From: an uncultured Bacteroidales bacterium
GTDB taxonomy: Bacteria > Bacteroidota > Bacteroidia > Bacteroidales > Bacteroidaceae
Assembly: GCA_902788315.1 (NCBI GenBank)
Contig: CADAJS010000021.1
Coordinates: 1 to 50,448 of the forward strand
Direction of reading: 5' to 3'
DNA length: 50,448 nt
The translations under genes were made by a program, and so were the position numbers. The notes below the pieces were generated by a model that had not been told where the DNA came from, ran no database searches, and was given only the letters and a program-made list of their open reading frames with translations. Below, piece by piece: positions 1 through 8,327 of this stretch (its first letter is position 1; each line of letters opens with the position of its first letter).

Positions 1-111
1 TACAAATTCAAATCCGTGCACCCTTAAAACTACTCGTAAAAGACTTTATTTCAGCGATTTCAAAGAACAATTAGTCCACTTTAACGGGACAGTAGTGATG
101 AATTAAGTAAA
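1..111 (+). other. Window edge upstream of cobT, possible tail of an upstream gene
   Basis: This AT-rich stretch precedes the GC-rich cobT. Frame 2 is open from base 2 to a TAA at 104-106, and frame 3 is open from base 3 to a TAG at 72-74, so either could be the C-terminal end of a gene that begins outside the window. The predicted peptides matched nothing I recognise. I see no TAnnTTTG promoter and no recognisable cobalamin riboswitch; either could lie further upstream. Confidence 0.2.
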
Positions 112-1155
112 ATGATACGACCGACGGATAAATCCTTTGCCCCTGTGGTGCAGGAGCGTATTGACAATCTGAACAAACCGAAAGGTTCGCTGGGACGGTT
201 GGAGAGTCTGGCTCTCCAGGTGGCGCTGGTGCAGCACACACTCACGCCCAGCCTTGAGCACCCCTGTCACATTCTCTTTGGAGGCGATCATGGAATCGAG
301 CGTGAGGGTGTCTCTGTCTCGCCGCGTGAAGTCACATGGCAGCAGATGAAGAATTATGGACGTGGTGGGGGCGGAGTGAACATGTTTTGCCGCCAGCACG
401 GGTTTAACCTGCGGGTGGTCGATGTGGGGGTGGATTACGACTTTGACCCAGCCGAGTGTCCGCACATCATCAATTGCAAGATAGCCCATGGCACACGTAA
501 CTTCCTCCACGAGGAAGCCATGACGGAACGGGAATGGCAGCAAGCGCTGGCCGTCGGTGCGGCTCAGGTGGACGAATGCCGTGCCGAGGGATGTAACGTC
601 ATCAGCCTGGGCGAGATGGGAATCGGCAATACATCGCCCAGCAGCATCCTGATGCACCTCCTGCTGGACATTCCTCTGGCCGAATGTGTGGGTGCAGGCA
701 GCGGACTTGATGCGACGGGCGTGCAGCATAAACGGGACGTGCTGCAGGCAGCGGTAGACCGCTTCCGTGGCGAATGGCCTGCGGGGTGCCCGGTGCCGAC
801 GCTCGTGCGCTCCTTTGCCGGGCTTGAGATGGCGGCAGCCATCGGTGCCATGTTGCGTGCGGCAGAGCATCGCATGCTCATTCTGGTGGACGGATTCATC
901 ATGACCTCCTGTATGCTTGCCGCCTCGCGGATGGACGAGGCGGTGATGGACTATGCCGTCTTCGGCCACTGTGGTGACGAGGGAGGCCATCGACGGATGC
1001 TCTGCGCGATGAAGGCCGAGCCGTTGCTCTCGCTGGGCCTGCGACTGGGCGAGGGCACCGGTGCGCTCTGTGCCTATCCCCTCGTACAGTCGGCGGTGAA
1101 TATGTTGAACGAAATGGATACTTTCTCTCATGCTCGGATTACGAAATACTTTTAA
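112..1155 (+). CDS. cobT: Nicotinate-nucleotide--dimethylbenzimidazole phosphoribosyltransferase
   Basis: CobT transfers the phosphoribosyl group of nicotinate mononucleotide to the lower-ligand base, giving alpha-ribazole phosphate for assembly of the cobalamin nucleotide loop in the cytoplasm. The 347-residue product has the family's usual length. It opens with the typical LNKPKGSLGRLE segment, has the GGDHGI loop near residue 63, an EMGIGNT segment in the middle and the GEGTGA motif carrying the catalytic glutamate at about residue 314. The ATG at 112 is the first in frame and gives the expected N-terminus. It is the first complete gene of a six-gene operon, and its end overlaps cobS by 26 bases, which suggests translational coupling. 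The nucleobase substrate cannot be told from the sequence. Confidence 0.96.
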   Translation: MIRPTDKSFAPVVQERIDNLNKPKGSLGRLESLALQVALVQHTLTPSLEHPCHILFGGDHGIEREGVSVSPREVTWQQMKNYGRGGGGVNMFCRQHGFNLRVVDVGVDYDFDPAECPHIINCKIAHGTRNFLHEEAMTEREWQQALAVGAAQVDECRAEGCNVISLGEMGIGNTSPSSILMHLLLDIPLAECVGAGSGLDATGVQHKRDVLQAAVDRFRGEWPAGCPVPTLVRSFAGLEMAAAIGAMLRAAEHRMLILVDGFIMTSCMLAASRMDEAVMDYAVFGHCGDEGGHRRMLCAMKAEPLLSLGLRLGEGTGALCAYPLVQSAVNMLNEMDTFSHARITKYF

Positions 1156-1924
1156 GCGCATCGTGGCCGCGCTCTGCTTCTTCACCCGCCTGCCTCTGTG
1201 GCGACTGGCCGAGGTCGAGCCGGAGCATTATCGACATGTGGTGCCGTTGTGGCCCTTGGCCGGTTGGCTTACGGGCAGCGTGATGGTGCTCGTCTTCTGG
1301 AGTGGCACGTTGCTGGGCTGTCCTACGTCGGTCGGCGTGCTGCTGGCTCTTGGCTCCCGCGTGCTGCTCACCGGCGCTCTCCACGAGGATGGGCTGGCCG
1401 ACTTCTGCGACGGCTTCGGAGGCGGCACCAGTCGTGAACGCACGTTGCAGATAATGAAGGACTCCCACATCGGCACGTTTGGCGTGCTGGCCCTTGTGGG
1501 TTACAGCTTGCTGATGTGGAACGTGCTTGTAACCTTGATGGAGCGTGGTACTTCGCCGTGGGTGTTCCTGGTGGCCGATACGCTCAGCAAGTACTTGGCC
1601 TCGTCCATCATCTACTTCCTGCCCTATGCCCGCCCCGAGTTGGAGTCCAAGAACCGGTACGCTTACAGCCTCGCTACGACGGGCGAGCGCCTCCTCAGCC
1701 TCCTGCTGGGCTTTCTCCCTTTGGGCGTCTGCCTGCTGGCGGGCCTGTCCTCCATGCCTCGGTGGGGCTGCTGGGCATCGGGTCTCAGCGCCTGTTTCGT
1801 GCTGCTCTTCCTGCTGTACCGTACCATGCAGCGCCGCCTTGGCGGATACACCGGCGACTGCTGCGGAGCCACTGTGTTGCTTACCGAACTTACTCTTTAC
1901 CTCACACTCCTGCTTGCACAATGA
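1130..1924 (+). CDS. cobS: Adenosylcobinamide-GDP ribazoletransferase (cobalamin synthase)
   Basis: CobS is the membrane enzyme that joins adenosylcobinamide-GDP to alpha-ribazole or its phosphate in the last step of cobalamin assembly. The 264-residue product is very hydrophobic with several membrane segments. It carries the family's acidic motif HEDGLADFCDGFGGG near residue 85, followed by MKDSHIGTFG near residue 110, both typical of metal-dependent CobS active sites. The start lies inside the end of cobT, and the stop overlaps the cbiA start as ATGA. Its GDP-activated substrate requires a CobU/CobY-type guanylyltransferase, which is not in this window. Confidence 0.95.
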   Translation: MLGLRNTFKRIVAALCFFTRLPLWRLAEVEPEHYRHVVPLWPLAGWLTGSVMVLVFWSGTLLGCPTSVGVLLALGSRVLLTGALHEDGLADFCDGFGGGTSRERTLQIMKDSHIGTFGVLALVGYSLLMWNVLVTLMERGTSPWVFLVADTLSKYLASSIIYFLPYARPELESKNRYAYSLATTGERLLSLLLGFLPLGVCLLAGLSSMPRWGCWASGLSACFVLLFLLYRTMQRRLGGYTGDCCGATVLLTELTLYLTLLLAQ

Positions 1925-3174
1925 ACCATGGATTTCTGATAGGTGCTGCCTCTTCGGGCAGTGGTAAGACCACCTTTACGATGGGGATACTGCGTGCTCT
2001 GCGTCGCCGCAATCTGCGTGTGCAGCCCTACAAGTGTGGCCCAGACTATATCGACCCCCTCTTTCATCATCTGGCCGCCGGGAGCGAGAGCGTGAACCTC
2101 GATACGTTCCTCTCCTCTCCCGAGCATGTACGGACGCTCTTCCATCGCTATGGCGAGGGGGCGGATATCTGTGTGGCCGAGGGTGTGATGGGACTCTTCG
2201 ACGGTTATGACCGTGCGCTTGGCAGCAGTGCCGAGGTGGCGTCGCTGCTTCGTCTGCCCGTGGTGTTGCTGGTGAATGCTCAGTCCACGGCCTATAGCGT
2301 GGCGCCACTCATCCACGGCTTCCGCACTTTTGCCTGTCCCTCCCTGGGCGGGCGGCCGCTGCACATCGCAGGCGTGGTGTTCAACAAGGTGGGTTCCGAG
2401 CGTCACTTCCGCTTCCTGCAGTCGGCCTGTGAGGATGCCGGTATGCCTTGCTTCGGCTATATCCCGCGCAATGCCGCACTGAATATTCCGAGTCGCCATC
2501 TGGGACTCACCATCTCGACATGCACGGAGATGGAACGTCTCATCTCTCTTGCCGCTGCCGAGATAGAGGCGCATGTAGATATTGCCTCGCTCATGGCGCT
2601 GGAGTGTGGCGAGGACTGGAAGTCATCTCAGAGCGAGCCTCATACAGGCAACCTGCAGATTGCTGTGGCACGTGACGAGGCATTCAACTTCATCTATCGG
2701 GCCAACGTCGATGCCCTGGCCTCCTTGGGCACGGTCACCTGGTTCTCTCCGTTGCGCGACCGTGCGTTGCCTCCCTGCGACCTGCTCTACCTGCCCGGCG
2801 GATATCCCGAGTTGGTGGCCGGCGAACTGTCGGCCAACACGTCGATGCGCGAGAGTGTGCGCTGCTTTGCCGAAGCGGGTGGACGTGTGTTTGCCGAGTG
2901 TGGCGGCTTCATGTACCTCTGCCGCAGCATCGACGGTCAGTCTATGTGCGGCGTGTTCCCCTTTGAGGCTACGATGGCCGATGCCCGCCTGCATCTGGGC
3001 TACCGACAGCTGCGATGTGGCGACACGACGGTCTGTGGCCACGAGTTCCACTACTCCCGCTGCGAGGGCATGCCCCAGCCGAATGCCGTGTATCGGTACA
3101 AGAATGTCATGGCCGGTTACCCCCACTGGTACTGGGCCGAAACAGGATTTGAAAGACTATGGAACACCGACTGA
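1921..3174 (+). CDS. cbiA: Cobyrinate a,c-diamide synthase
   Basis: CbiA/CobB amidates the a and c side chains of cobyrinate, or hydrogenobyrinate, using glutamine and ATP. The reading frame is open further upstream, but the ATG at 1921 gives a product of 417 residues starting MNHGFLIGAASSGSGKTT, which places the P-loop at the N-terminus as in the family and makes a 4-base ATGA overlap with the cobS stop. The VAEGVMGLFDGY segment lies near residue 85. The C-terminal half is a class I glutamine amidotransferase with ECGGFMYL, nucleophile Cys at about residue 327, and a histidine-containing HEFHYS near the end. The last 16 bases overlap cobQ. Presence of this gene implies use of an incomplete corrinoid such as cobyrinate, not only salvage of cobinamide. 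Confidence 0.95.
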   Translation: MNHGFLIGAASSGSGKTTFTMGILRALRRRNLRVQPYKCGPDYIDPLFHHLAAGSESVNLDTFLSSPEHVRTLFHRYGEGADICVAEGVMGLFDGYDRALGSSAEVASLLRLPVVLLVNAQSTAYSVAPLIHGFRTFACPSLGGRPLHIAGVVFNKVGSERHFRFLQSACEDAGMPCFGYIPRNAALNIPSRHLGLTISTCTEMERLISLAAAEIEAHVDIASLMALECGEDWKSSQSEPHTGNLQIAVARDEAFNFIYRANVDALASLGTVTWFSPLRDRALPPCDLLYLPGGYPELVAGELSANTSMRESVRCFAEAGGRVFAECGGFMYLCRSIDGQSMCGVFPFEATMADARLHLGYRQLRCGDTTVCGHEFHYSRCEGMPQPNAVYRYKNVMAGYPHWYWAETGFERLWNTD

Positions 3175-4589
3175 CTCCCCTCAGCCCGCTTATGCTCGTG
3201 GGAACGGGCAGTGATGTGGGCAAAAGCGTGCTCTGCACGGCGCTGTGCCGCATCTTCCTGCAGGACGGCTACCGGCCCGCGCCCTTCAAGGCACAGAATA
3301 TGGCGCTCAACTCCTATGCAACCCCCGACGGACTGGAAATCGGTAGGGCTCAGGCCGTGCAGGCCGAGGCGTGCGGGCTGGAACCGGCGGCGGACATGAA
3401 CCCCCTCCTGCTGAAGCCCAACTCGGAGCATACGACCCAAGTGGTGCTCGGCGGACGGCCTGTGGGCAACCGCTCGGCCTACGACTACTTTCGCCGTGAG
3501 GGACGCGAGGAGCTACGCACGGCGGTGCATGCTGCCTACGATCGCCTGGCCGAGCGCTATAACCCGATTGTCATGGAGGGCGCCGGCAGTGTCTCGGAGG
3601 TGAACCTGCGCGAGAGTGATCTGGTCAATATGCCGATGGCACGGCATGCCGACGCTCGCGTGGTCCTGGTGGCCGACATCGACCGCGGTGGCGTCTTTGC
3701 CTCCTGCTATGGCAGCATCATGTTGCAGACACCTGAGGACCGCAGCCGCATCCGGGGCATTATCATCAATAAGTTTCGGGGCGATATCCGCCTTTTCGAG
3801 GAGGGTCGCCGCATGATAGAGGACCTCTGCCAGGTGCCGGTACTGGGCGTGGTGCCCATGTTTCGCGATATCGTCATCGACGAGGAAGACAGCGTCGCTC
3901 TGGAACGGAAGAACCGGCAGCCGGCTCAGGGGCGTACGAACGTGGCTGTAGTGCTGCTGCGCCACATCAGCAACTTTACGGATTTCGGCGTCCTGGAACG
4001 TGACGAACGGGCTAATCTCTTTTATACGAATAATGTCAGCGACCTGGAACAGGCCGACATTATCATCCTGCCCGGCACGAAGGCTACGCTCGACGACCTG
4101 CTCCATCTGCGGCAAAGTGGCGTGGCGCAGGCCATCCTGCGCGCCCACAAGGCGGGCAAAACCGTCGTGGGCATCTGCGGAGGCCTGCAGATGCTGGGGC
4201 AGACAGTGAGCGATCCCGACGGTATCGAGGGCTGCATCGGGCAGCTGCCAGGGCTGGGCCTGCTGCCCATCCACACCACCATGACTGCCCGGAAGACCAC
4301 TCGCCAGGTGGAGTTCCGCTTTGCCGGACAGACGTGTCAGGGCTATGAGATACATCAGGGTCGCAGCGACAACGAGGAGCAGATCATCATGCAGGACCAT
4401 TGCATCGGCACCTACATACATGGTTTCCTCGATAATGCCCCAGTGCTGGATTTCCTGCTTCGGGAAAAACCATCCCGTCCTGCTTTTCCGACGCTCCGGG
4501 ACTTCCGGGAAGAGCAGTATGACCGCCTGGCCTCCCATGTGCGGCGCCACGTGGACATTTCCAAACTATATGATATTCTGAAGCTATGA
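3159..4589 (+). CDS. cobQ: Adenosylcobyric acid synthase (glutamine-hydrolysing)
   Basis: CobQ/CbiP amidates the b, d, e and g side chains of adenosylcobyrinate a,c-diamide to give adenosylcobyric acid. The 476-residue product has a P-loop-like GTGSDVGKSV at residues 12-21, then the characteristic KAQNMALNSYATPDGLEIG segment, and a C-terminal glutamine amidotransferase with GICGGLQMLG, catalytic Cys near residue 340, and a late histidine in YIHGFLDN. It overlaps cbiA by 16 bases and cobD by 4 bases, so the operon is probably translated as a coupled unit. Confidence 0.95.
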   Translation: MEHRLTPLSPLMLVGTGSDVGKSVLCTALCRIFLQDGYRPAPFKAQNMALNSYATPDGLEIGRAQAVQAEACGLEPAADMNPLLLKPNSEHTTQVVLGGRPVGNRSAYDYFRREGREELRTAVHAAYDRLAERYNPIVMEGAGSVSEVNLRESDLVNMPMARHADARVVLVADIDRGGVFASCYGSIMLQTPEDRSRIRGIIINKFRGDIRLFEEGRRMIEDLCQVPVLGVVPMFRDIVIDEEDSVALERKNRQPAQGRTNVAVVLLRHISNFTDFGVLERDERANLFYTNNVSDLEQADIIILPGTKATLDDLLHLRQSGVAQAILRAHKAGKTVVGICGGLQMLGQTVSDPDGIEGCIGQLPGLGLLPIHTTMTARKTTRQVEFRFAGQTCQGYEIHQGRSDNEEQIIMQDHCIGTYIHGFLDNAPVLDFLLREKPSRPAFPTLRDFREEQYDRLASHVRRHVDISKLYDILKL

Positions 4590-5626
4590 TACACGGACAC
4601 GGAGATGACATCTTTCGTTATTCAGACATTCGGGCAAACTTCAGCTCGAATGTATATAACCATTTCGACCACCGCGCGCTCTACGCCCATCTGGCCAAAC
4701 ACATGGAGTGCCTGGCTCACTATCCTGCGCCGGCACCCGAACAGATGGAACGTCGCCTGGCCGAGACCTTAGGCATCGATGCCTCGGAGGTGATGGTCAC
4801 AGCTGGCGGCACCGAGGCCATCTACCTGACGGCGCAGGCCCATCGTCGCAGTCGGTCGGTCATCGTGCAGCCCACCTTCTCGGAGTATGCCGATGCCTGC
4901 CGTGTGCACGAACATCGTGTGGCCTATGTCTATCCACATCAGATGTCGGCCGGCGAGGACGGACGGGATGCGTGGGTGCCTGCCGGGTGTGAGGTGGTGT
5001 GGATGTGCAACCCCAATAACCCTACGGGACAGGTGTGGCCGCGTGCCGACCTGCTGCGCCTTGTGAGGGAGCATCCTGCCACGCTCTTTGTCTTGGATGC
5101 CAGCTATGCCCCATTCACTGAGCAGCCCCTCATCTCGCCGTGCGAGGGCGTGGAACTGCCCAATCTGCTCATGCTACATTCCATCACCAAGGAGTACGGC
5201 CTGCCGGGCCTGCGTCTGGGATATGTGACGGCTCAGGCTGCTCTCCTGGAGACGTTGCGGCGCATGCGTATGCCCTGGACAGTGAATCCTCTGGCCCTGG
5301 AGGCCGGCCTTTGGCTTGTGGACCATCGTGTCGGCTATCGCCTGCCGCTCCGGGAACTGATGGAGGAGCGGGAGCGGGTGAGCCGGGAACTGTGCCGTTT
5401 GGGCATCGTTGAGGTGTGGCCCTCAGACTCGCACATGTTGCTGTGCCGCCTGCGCATGGGCCGTGCCGATAACCTCAAGGAGTTTCTGGCCACGCACCAT
5501 GGCCTGCTCATCCGTGACGCCTCTAACTTTGAGGGACTCGATGCGGGATACTTCCGCATTGCGGTGCAGACGGCAGAGGAAGACGACCAAATGATAAAGG
5601 CGATTACCGAATGGATAGAATCGTAG
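4586..5626 (+). CDS. cobD: Threonine-phosphate decarboxylase-like PLP enzyme (CobD type)
   Basis: This fold-type I PLP enzyme should make (R)-1-amino-2-propanol O-phosphate from L-threonine phosphate, the linker of the nucleotide loop. The 346-residue protein begins MIHGHGDDIFRY, as CobD proteins do, has the VTAGGTEAIYLTAQA cofactor-binding segment near residue 71, CNPNNPTGQ near 140, and SITKEYGLPGLRLGY with the presumed Schiff-base lysine near 199. Histidinol-phosphate aminotransferases are close relatives; placement between cobQ and cbiB decides for CobD. It overlaps cobQ by 4 bases and cbiB by 16 bases. Confidence 0.93.
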   Translation: MIHGHGDDIFRYSDIRANFSSNVYNHFDHRALYAHLAKHMECLAHYPAPAPEQMERRLAETLGIDASEVMVTAGGTEAIYLTAQAHRRSRSVIVQPTFSEYADACRVHEHRVAYVYPHQMSAGEDGRDAWVPAGCEVVWMCNPNNPTGQVWPRADLLRLVREHPATLFVLDASYAPFTEQPLISPCEGVELPNLLMLHSITKEYGLPGLRLGYVTAQAALLETLRRMRMPWTVNPLALEAGLWLVDHRVGYRLPLRELMEERERVSRELCRLGIVEVWPSDSHMLLCRLRMGRADNLKEFLATHHGLLIRDASNFEGLDAGYFRIAVQTAEEDDQMIKAITEWIES

Positions 5627-6534
5627 ATGTTCTCGCGGCCCACTGGCAGCTCGCTTCGCTGCTCGCCGGATGGATGCTGGACATGCTCTTGGGCGACCCC
5701 GCCTGGCTGCCCCATCCTGTGGTGGGCATCGGTCGGTGGATAGGCTTTTGGGAACATAGGCTCAATCGTGGAACCCATCGTCGCCTGAAGGGAGCGCTGC
5801 TGGTGACGCTCACACTCGTCTTGCTCTTTCTTTTGGCGTGGCTGCTGCCCCGATGGACGGCACCGTTGTTGGTATTCTTCTGCCTGGCGGGGCGGACGCT
5901 GCGCCGCGAGGTGGCCATGGTCTTCGAGGCATTGGACCGCAGCCTGGACGACGGGCGAAGGCAGGTGGCCCGTATCGTGGGACGCGACACCGGGGCTCTC
6001 ACAGCACAGGAGGTGCGCACGGCGGCGCTGGAAACGCTCTCCGAGAACCTCTCCGACGGCATGGTGGCCCCTCTCTTTTGGTATGCTCTGCTGGGCGTTC
6101 CCGGGATGGTGGTCTATAAGGCTGTGAACACCTTCGACTCGATGGTAGGCTATCGCACGGAGCGCTATCGAGCCTTCGGCTGCTGGGCAGCCCGCATCGA
6201 TGACGTCGCCAACTACATTCCTGCCCGTCTCACTGCGCTCCTGATGCTCGCGGTGGGACGTCGATGGGCGCGTCGTCCGGGGCTCTCCTTTCTGTTTCGC
6301 TATGGGCCGCAGCATGCTTCGCCCAACAGCGGATGGCCTGAGGCGGCACTGGCCTCGCTGCTCGACTGCCGCTTTGGTGGAACACATGATTATTTCGGGC
6401 AGCAGGTGGCGAAACCCTACATCGGTGACAATCCCCGCCTGCTCGACCGCCATGATCTCCGCGTGAGTCTGCGTGTGGCTTGGCTCACGGAGACCGCAGC
6501 TATCCTCCTCGTCGCCCTGCGATGGCTGTGGTGA
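5611..6534 (+). CDS. cbiB: Adenosylcobinamide-phosphate synthase
   Basis: CbiB is a membrane protein that condenses adenosylcobyric acid with aminopropanol phosphate. The 307-residue product has the N-terminal DMLLGDPAWLPHPVVGIG motif typical of the family, ETLSENLSDGMVAPLFWY near residue 140 and YKAVNTFDSMVGYRTERY near 170, with several hydrophobic segments. It is the last gene of the cobalamin operon and is followed by two hairpins. CobD and CbiB act one after the other, which fits their overlap here. Confidence 0.95.
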   Translation: MDRIVDVLAAHWQLASLLAGWMLDMLLGDPAWLPHPVVGIGRWIGFWEHRLNRGTHRRLKGALLVTLTLVLLFLLAWLLPRWTAPLLVFFCLAGRTLRREVAMVFEALDRSLDDGRRQVARIVGRDTGALTAQEVRTAALETLSENLSDGMVAPLFWYALLGVPGMVVYKAVNTFDSMVGYRTERYRAFGCWAARIDDVANYIPARLTALLMLAVGRRWARRPGLSFLFRYGPQHASPNSGWPEAALASLLDCRFGGTHDYFGQQVAKPYIGDNPRLLDRHDLRVSLRVAWLTETAAILLVALRWLW

Positions 6535-6544
6535 TACGTAGCTC

Positions 6545-6619
6545 CGCCCCACATGTTATCGGGGCGCAGCGAGAGAGAATAAAGCGGCGTGCTGCACCCG
6601 AGGGGGAAGCACGCCGCTT
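6545..6619. terminator. Two hairpins between convergent cbiB and phosphatase genes
   Basis: A 6-bp stem (6545-6550 with 6561-6566) is followed by a perfect 12-bp GC-rich stem, 6582-6593 with 6608-6619, separated by a 14-base loop. No long T-run follows on the plus strand, while the minus strand reads CTTTATT after the stem. The position between two converging genes fits a bidirectional terminator. Confidence 0.7.
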
Positions 6620-6654
6620 CTGTGTCTGTCGCATGACGGGACGTGGCTGTGGGT

Positions 6655-7770
6655 TTAGAGCATCAGCTGTTTGAACTCGTCGATCTCTGCCTGCGTCACT
6701 CCCTCGTCGAGGAAGAGGTTGTTGATCTTCTCCTGAAGGGTGGCGCCGGGGAATGCCTTCACCATGGGCAGGCCGTGGCTCATGTCGTGGCCGTCGCGGT
6801 GGCGGTGGCCATAGATGGAGAAGGTGGTCAGCTCATAGTCCTTCAGCAGGTCGCTCTCGCTCACGCCCAGGAGCCCCTCCATGAGCAGACACATCATGCC
6901 CGTGCGGTCGGCACCGGCCACACAGTGGACATAGACTGCCTCGCCGCGCCGCAGGTGGGAGAGCACCGTCCGGAGTACCTTGCCGTGCAGACGGTCCTTC
7001 TCGAAGTCGCCGCCGTGGTGGGTCTGGATGTTATAGTAGGTGACATCCTGTCCCAGCGGGGAGAAGTTGATATCGTTGCCGTCCAAGTCGTCGTTGTAGC
7101 CCAGCTCATGGTCGAAGCGGAGGTCTATCTCGGCACGTATGCCCAGGTCATCGTGCATCAGGCGTATGTCCTCCTCGCTGGCCTGAATCACTACGCTGTT
7201 TCGGTTCTCGTCGCGGTCTCCCTTGAAGGTAAGTTGCCCGCCTCGGTATATCTTGCCATATTGGAGGGTGTGTCCGTCGGTGGTCTTCTGTCCGCCGAAG
7301 TCACGCACGTTGTGCACGCTGGGGGCATAGATCATGCGCCGCCGGCCCGTGGTGCGGAACTTACCCTTGGAGATTACCTTGTCGCCGTCTGCCACGCTGT
7401 AGGCATACGTGCGGTTGGGTGTCAGGTTCCAGATGAGGTAGCTCGAAGTGTGCCCGTCGATGTCGCGGTCGATCACGGTACGCCTCTCTGGCTTCAGCTC
7501 CTGCACTGTCACGTGCAGACGGTCTGTCGGCTGGCTGCTTTCCCAACTCACCTGTACGGGCCAAGGTTGGTCCAGTCTGTAAGGCGTCTTCTGGCTATAC
7601 TTCTTGATGAGCGAGTAGCTGTAGTCATCGTCGGGATAGGTCACCTGGTCGTAGAATGCCTTCACTTGCGGGTTCTCCAGGTTGTGCTTCTCCGTCTTGG
7701 CCTCGGCTTGCGGAGCGAGCATGATGGCGGCGAGAGCCATCATCAGCGGTAGTTTTCTGCTTTTTTTCAT
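6655..7770 (-). CDS. Exported tyrosine/dual-specificity phosphatase family protein
   Basis: The 371-residue protein starts with a signal peptide (MKKSRKLPLMMALAAIMLAPQAEA). Residues about 60-145 look like a fibronectin-type beta domain ending in an RTTGR segment. The rest matches the Y_phosphatase3 type of phosphatase: NVRDFGG near residue 150, IYRGGQL near 170, EIDLRF with a general-acid region, and the P-loop HCVAGADRTG with Cys283 and Arg289 forming the CX5R signature. Substrates could be phosphotyrosine, phosphoinositide or other phosphoesters outside the cytoplasm; the sequence does not decide. It is convergent with cbiB and has its own likely promoter element upstream. Confidence 0.88.
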   Translation of the reverse strand: MKKSRKLPLMMALAAIMLAPQAEAKTEKHNLENPQVKAFYDQVTYPDDDYSYSLIKKYSQKTPYRLDQPWPVQVSWESSQPTDRLHVTVQELKPERRTVIDRDIDGHTSSYLIWNLTPNRTYAYSVADGDKVISKGKFRTTGRRRMIYAPSVHNVRDFGGQKTTDGHTLQYGKIYRGGQLTFKGDRDENRNSVVIQASEEDIRLMHDDLGIRAEIDLRFDHELGYNDDLDGNDINFSPLGQDVTYYNIQTHHGGDFEKDRLHGKVLRTVLSHLRRGEAVYVHCVAGADRTGMMCLLMEGLLGVSESDLLKDYELTTFSIYGHRHRDGHDMSHGLPMVKAFPGATLQEKINNLFLDEGVTQAEIDEFKQLML

Positions 7771-7860
7771 TGTTATGTCTGTCTTTTCTGTTTAAAGTAT
7801 CATACCCCTAGACGGGCGTCGGAGGGAACCTCCTCTCTCATTCTCTTCTTAGTGCGGTAC

Positions 7861-7868
7861 AAAATTAA
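7861..7868 (-). promoter_or_regulatory. Bacteroidetes-type -7 element upstream of the phosphatase gene
   Basis: On the minus strand this reads TAATTTTG, a full match to TAnnTTTG. I found no good TTTG at the usual 19-21 base spacing, only one immediately adjacent. The predicted transcript would have a leader of roughly 85 bases containing a small GGAGG-GAA-CCTCC hairpin near 7820-7835. Confidence 0.45.
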
Positions 7869-8117
7869 GCAAATTTTCTGAGACTGCGACCTTCTGGACT
7901 GCAAAAGCTGAAACAAACCGTTCTTTCCTGTTGTCTCTCCTTCTGTTTGCTTGGCAAGGGGCAGTGAGAAAGAGCTGCTGCAGATAAAGTGTGTTTCCAG
8001 CGTCGACTGTCCTCCCTCTCTCAGGGTTTAAAACCTAATTGGTCAGCAGGCAGAAGCGACCAAAGGTCGAGCGCGCCTTTAGTGCGAAGTAATCGGCTTA
8101 CCGCCTCGTTTGTCGTA
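7869..8117. other. Non-coding spacer
   Basis: No credible gene is seen here. There are short self-complementary stretches: GGTTTAAAACC near 8026-8037 and GACCAAAGGTC near 8058-8068. The stretch directly abuts the heptamer array. Confidence 0.4.
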
Positions 8118-8215
8118 GAACTATGAACTATGAACTATGAATTATGAACTATGAATTATGAACTATGAATTATGAACTATGAATTATGAACTATGAACTA
8201 TGAACTATGAACTAT
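8118..8215. repeat. Heptanucleotide tandem repeat, 14 copies of GAAYTAT
   Basis: Fourteen contiguous 7-base units are GAACTAT (10 copies) or GAATTAT (4 copies, alternating in the middle). On the plus strand the array creates many ATGAACT/ATGAATT phases, and short spurious frames begin in it. The array lies about 115 bases downstream of the FAS1 gene and about 350 bases upstream of the phosphatase start. The same unit occurs in inverted orientation at 33671-33698, so it is a dispersed family. Confidence 0.95.
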
Positions 8216-8244
8216 AAATGTCGCAGCCTTGAGGTCAGGGAACG

Positions 8245-8289
8245 AAATGCCCCGCTGCTTCTGCCTGAGGCGAATGCAACGGGGCATTT
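8245..8289 (-). terminator. Intrinsic terminator of the FAS1 lipoprotein gene
   Basis: A perfect 10-bp stem (AAATGCCCCG at 8245-8254 with CGGGGCATTT at 8280-8289) lies about 40 bases past the stop of the minus-strand gene. On the minus strand the 3' arm ends in CATTTCGTT, a modest T-tract. Confidence 0.75.
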
Positions 8290-8327
8290 TCGGATACTGC
8301 ATGTGACGCAGCTGAGAGTCGGGGGAA

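Noticed and set aside
1..111. Cobalamin riboswitch ahead of cobT
   Set aside because: The 111 available bases are too few and contain no B12-box-like GCCACTG; it may lie outside the window.
1516..1920. Extension of the cbiA frame inside cobS
   Set aside because: It is an out-of-frame reading of cobS; the P-loop of CbiA belongs at the N-terminus, as given by the ATG at 1921.
8118..8215. Could the regular repeats be a CRISPR array?
   Set aside because: The unit is 7 bases with no spacers; it is a simple tandem repeat. No cas gene is present.
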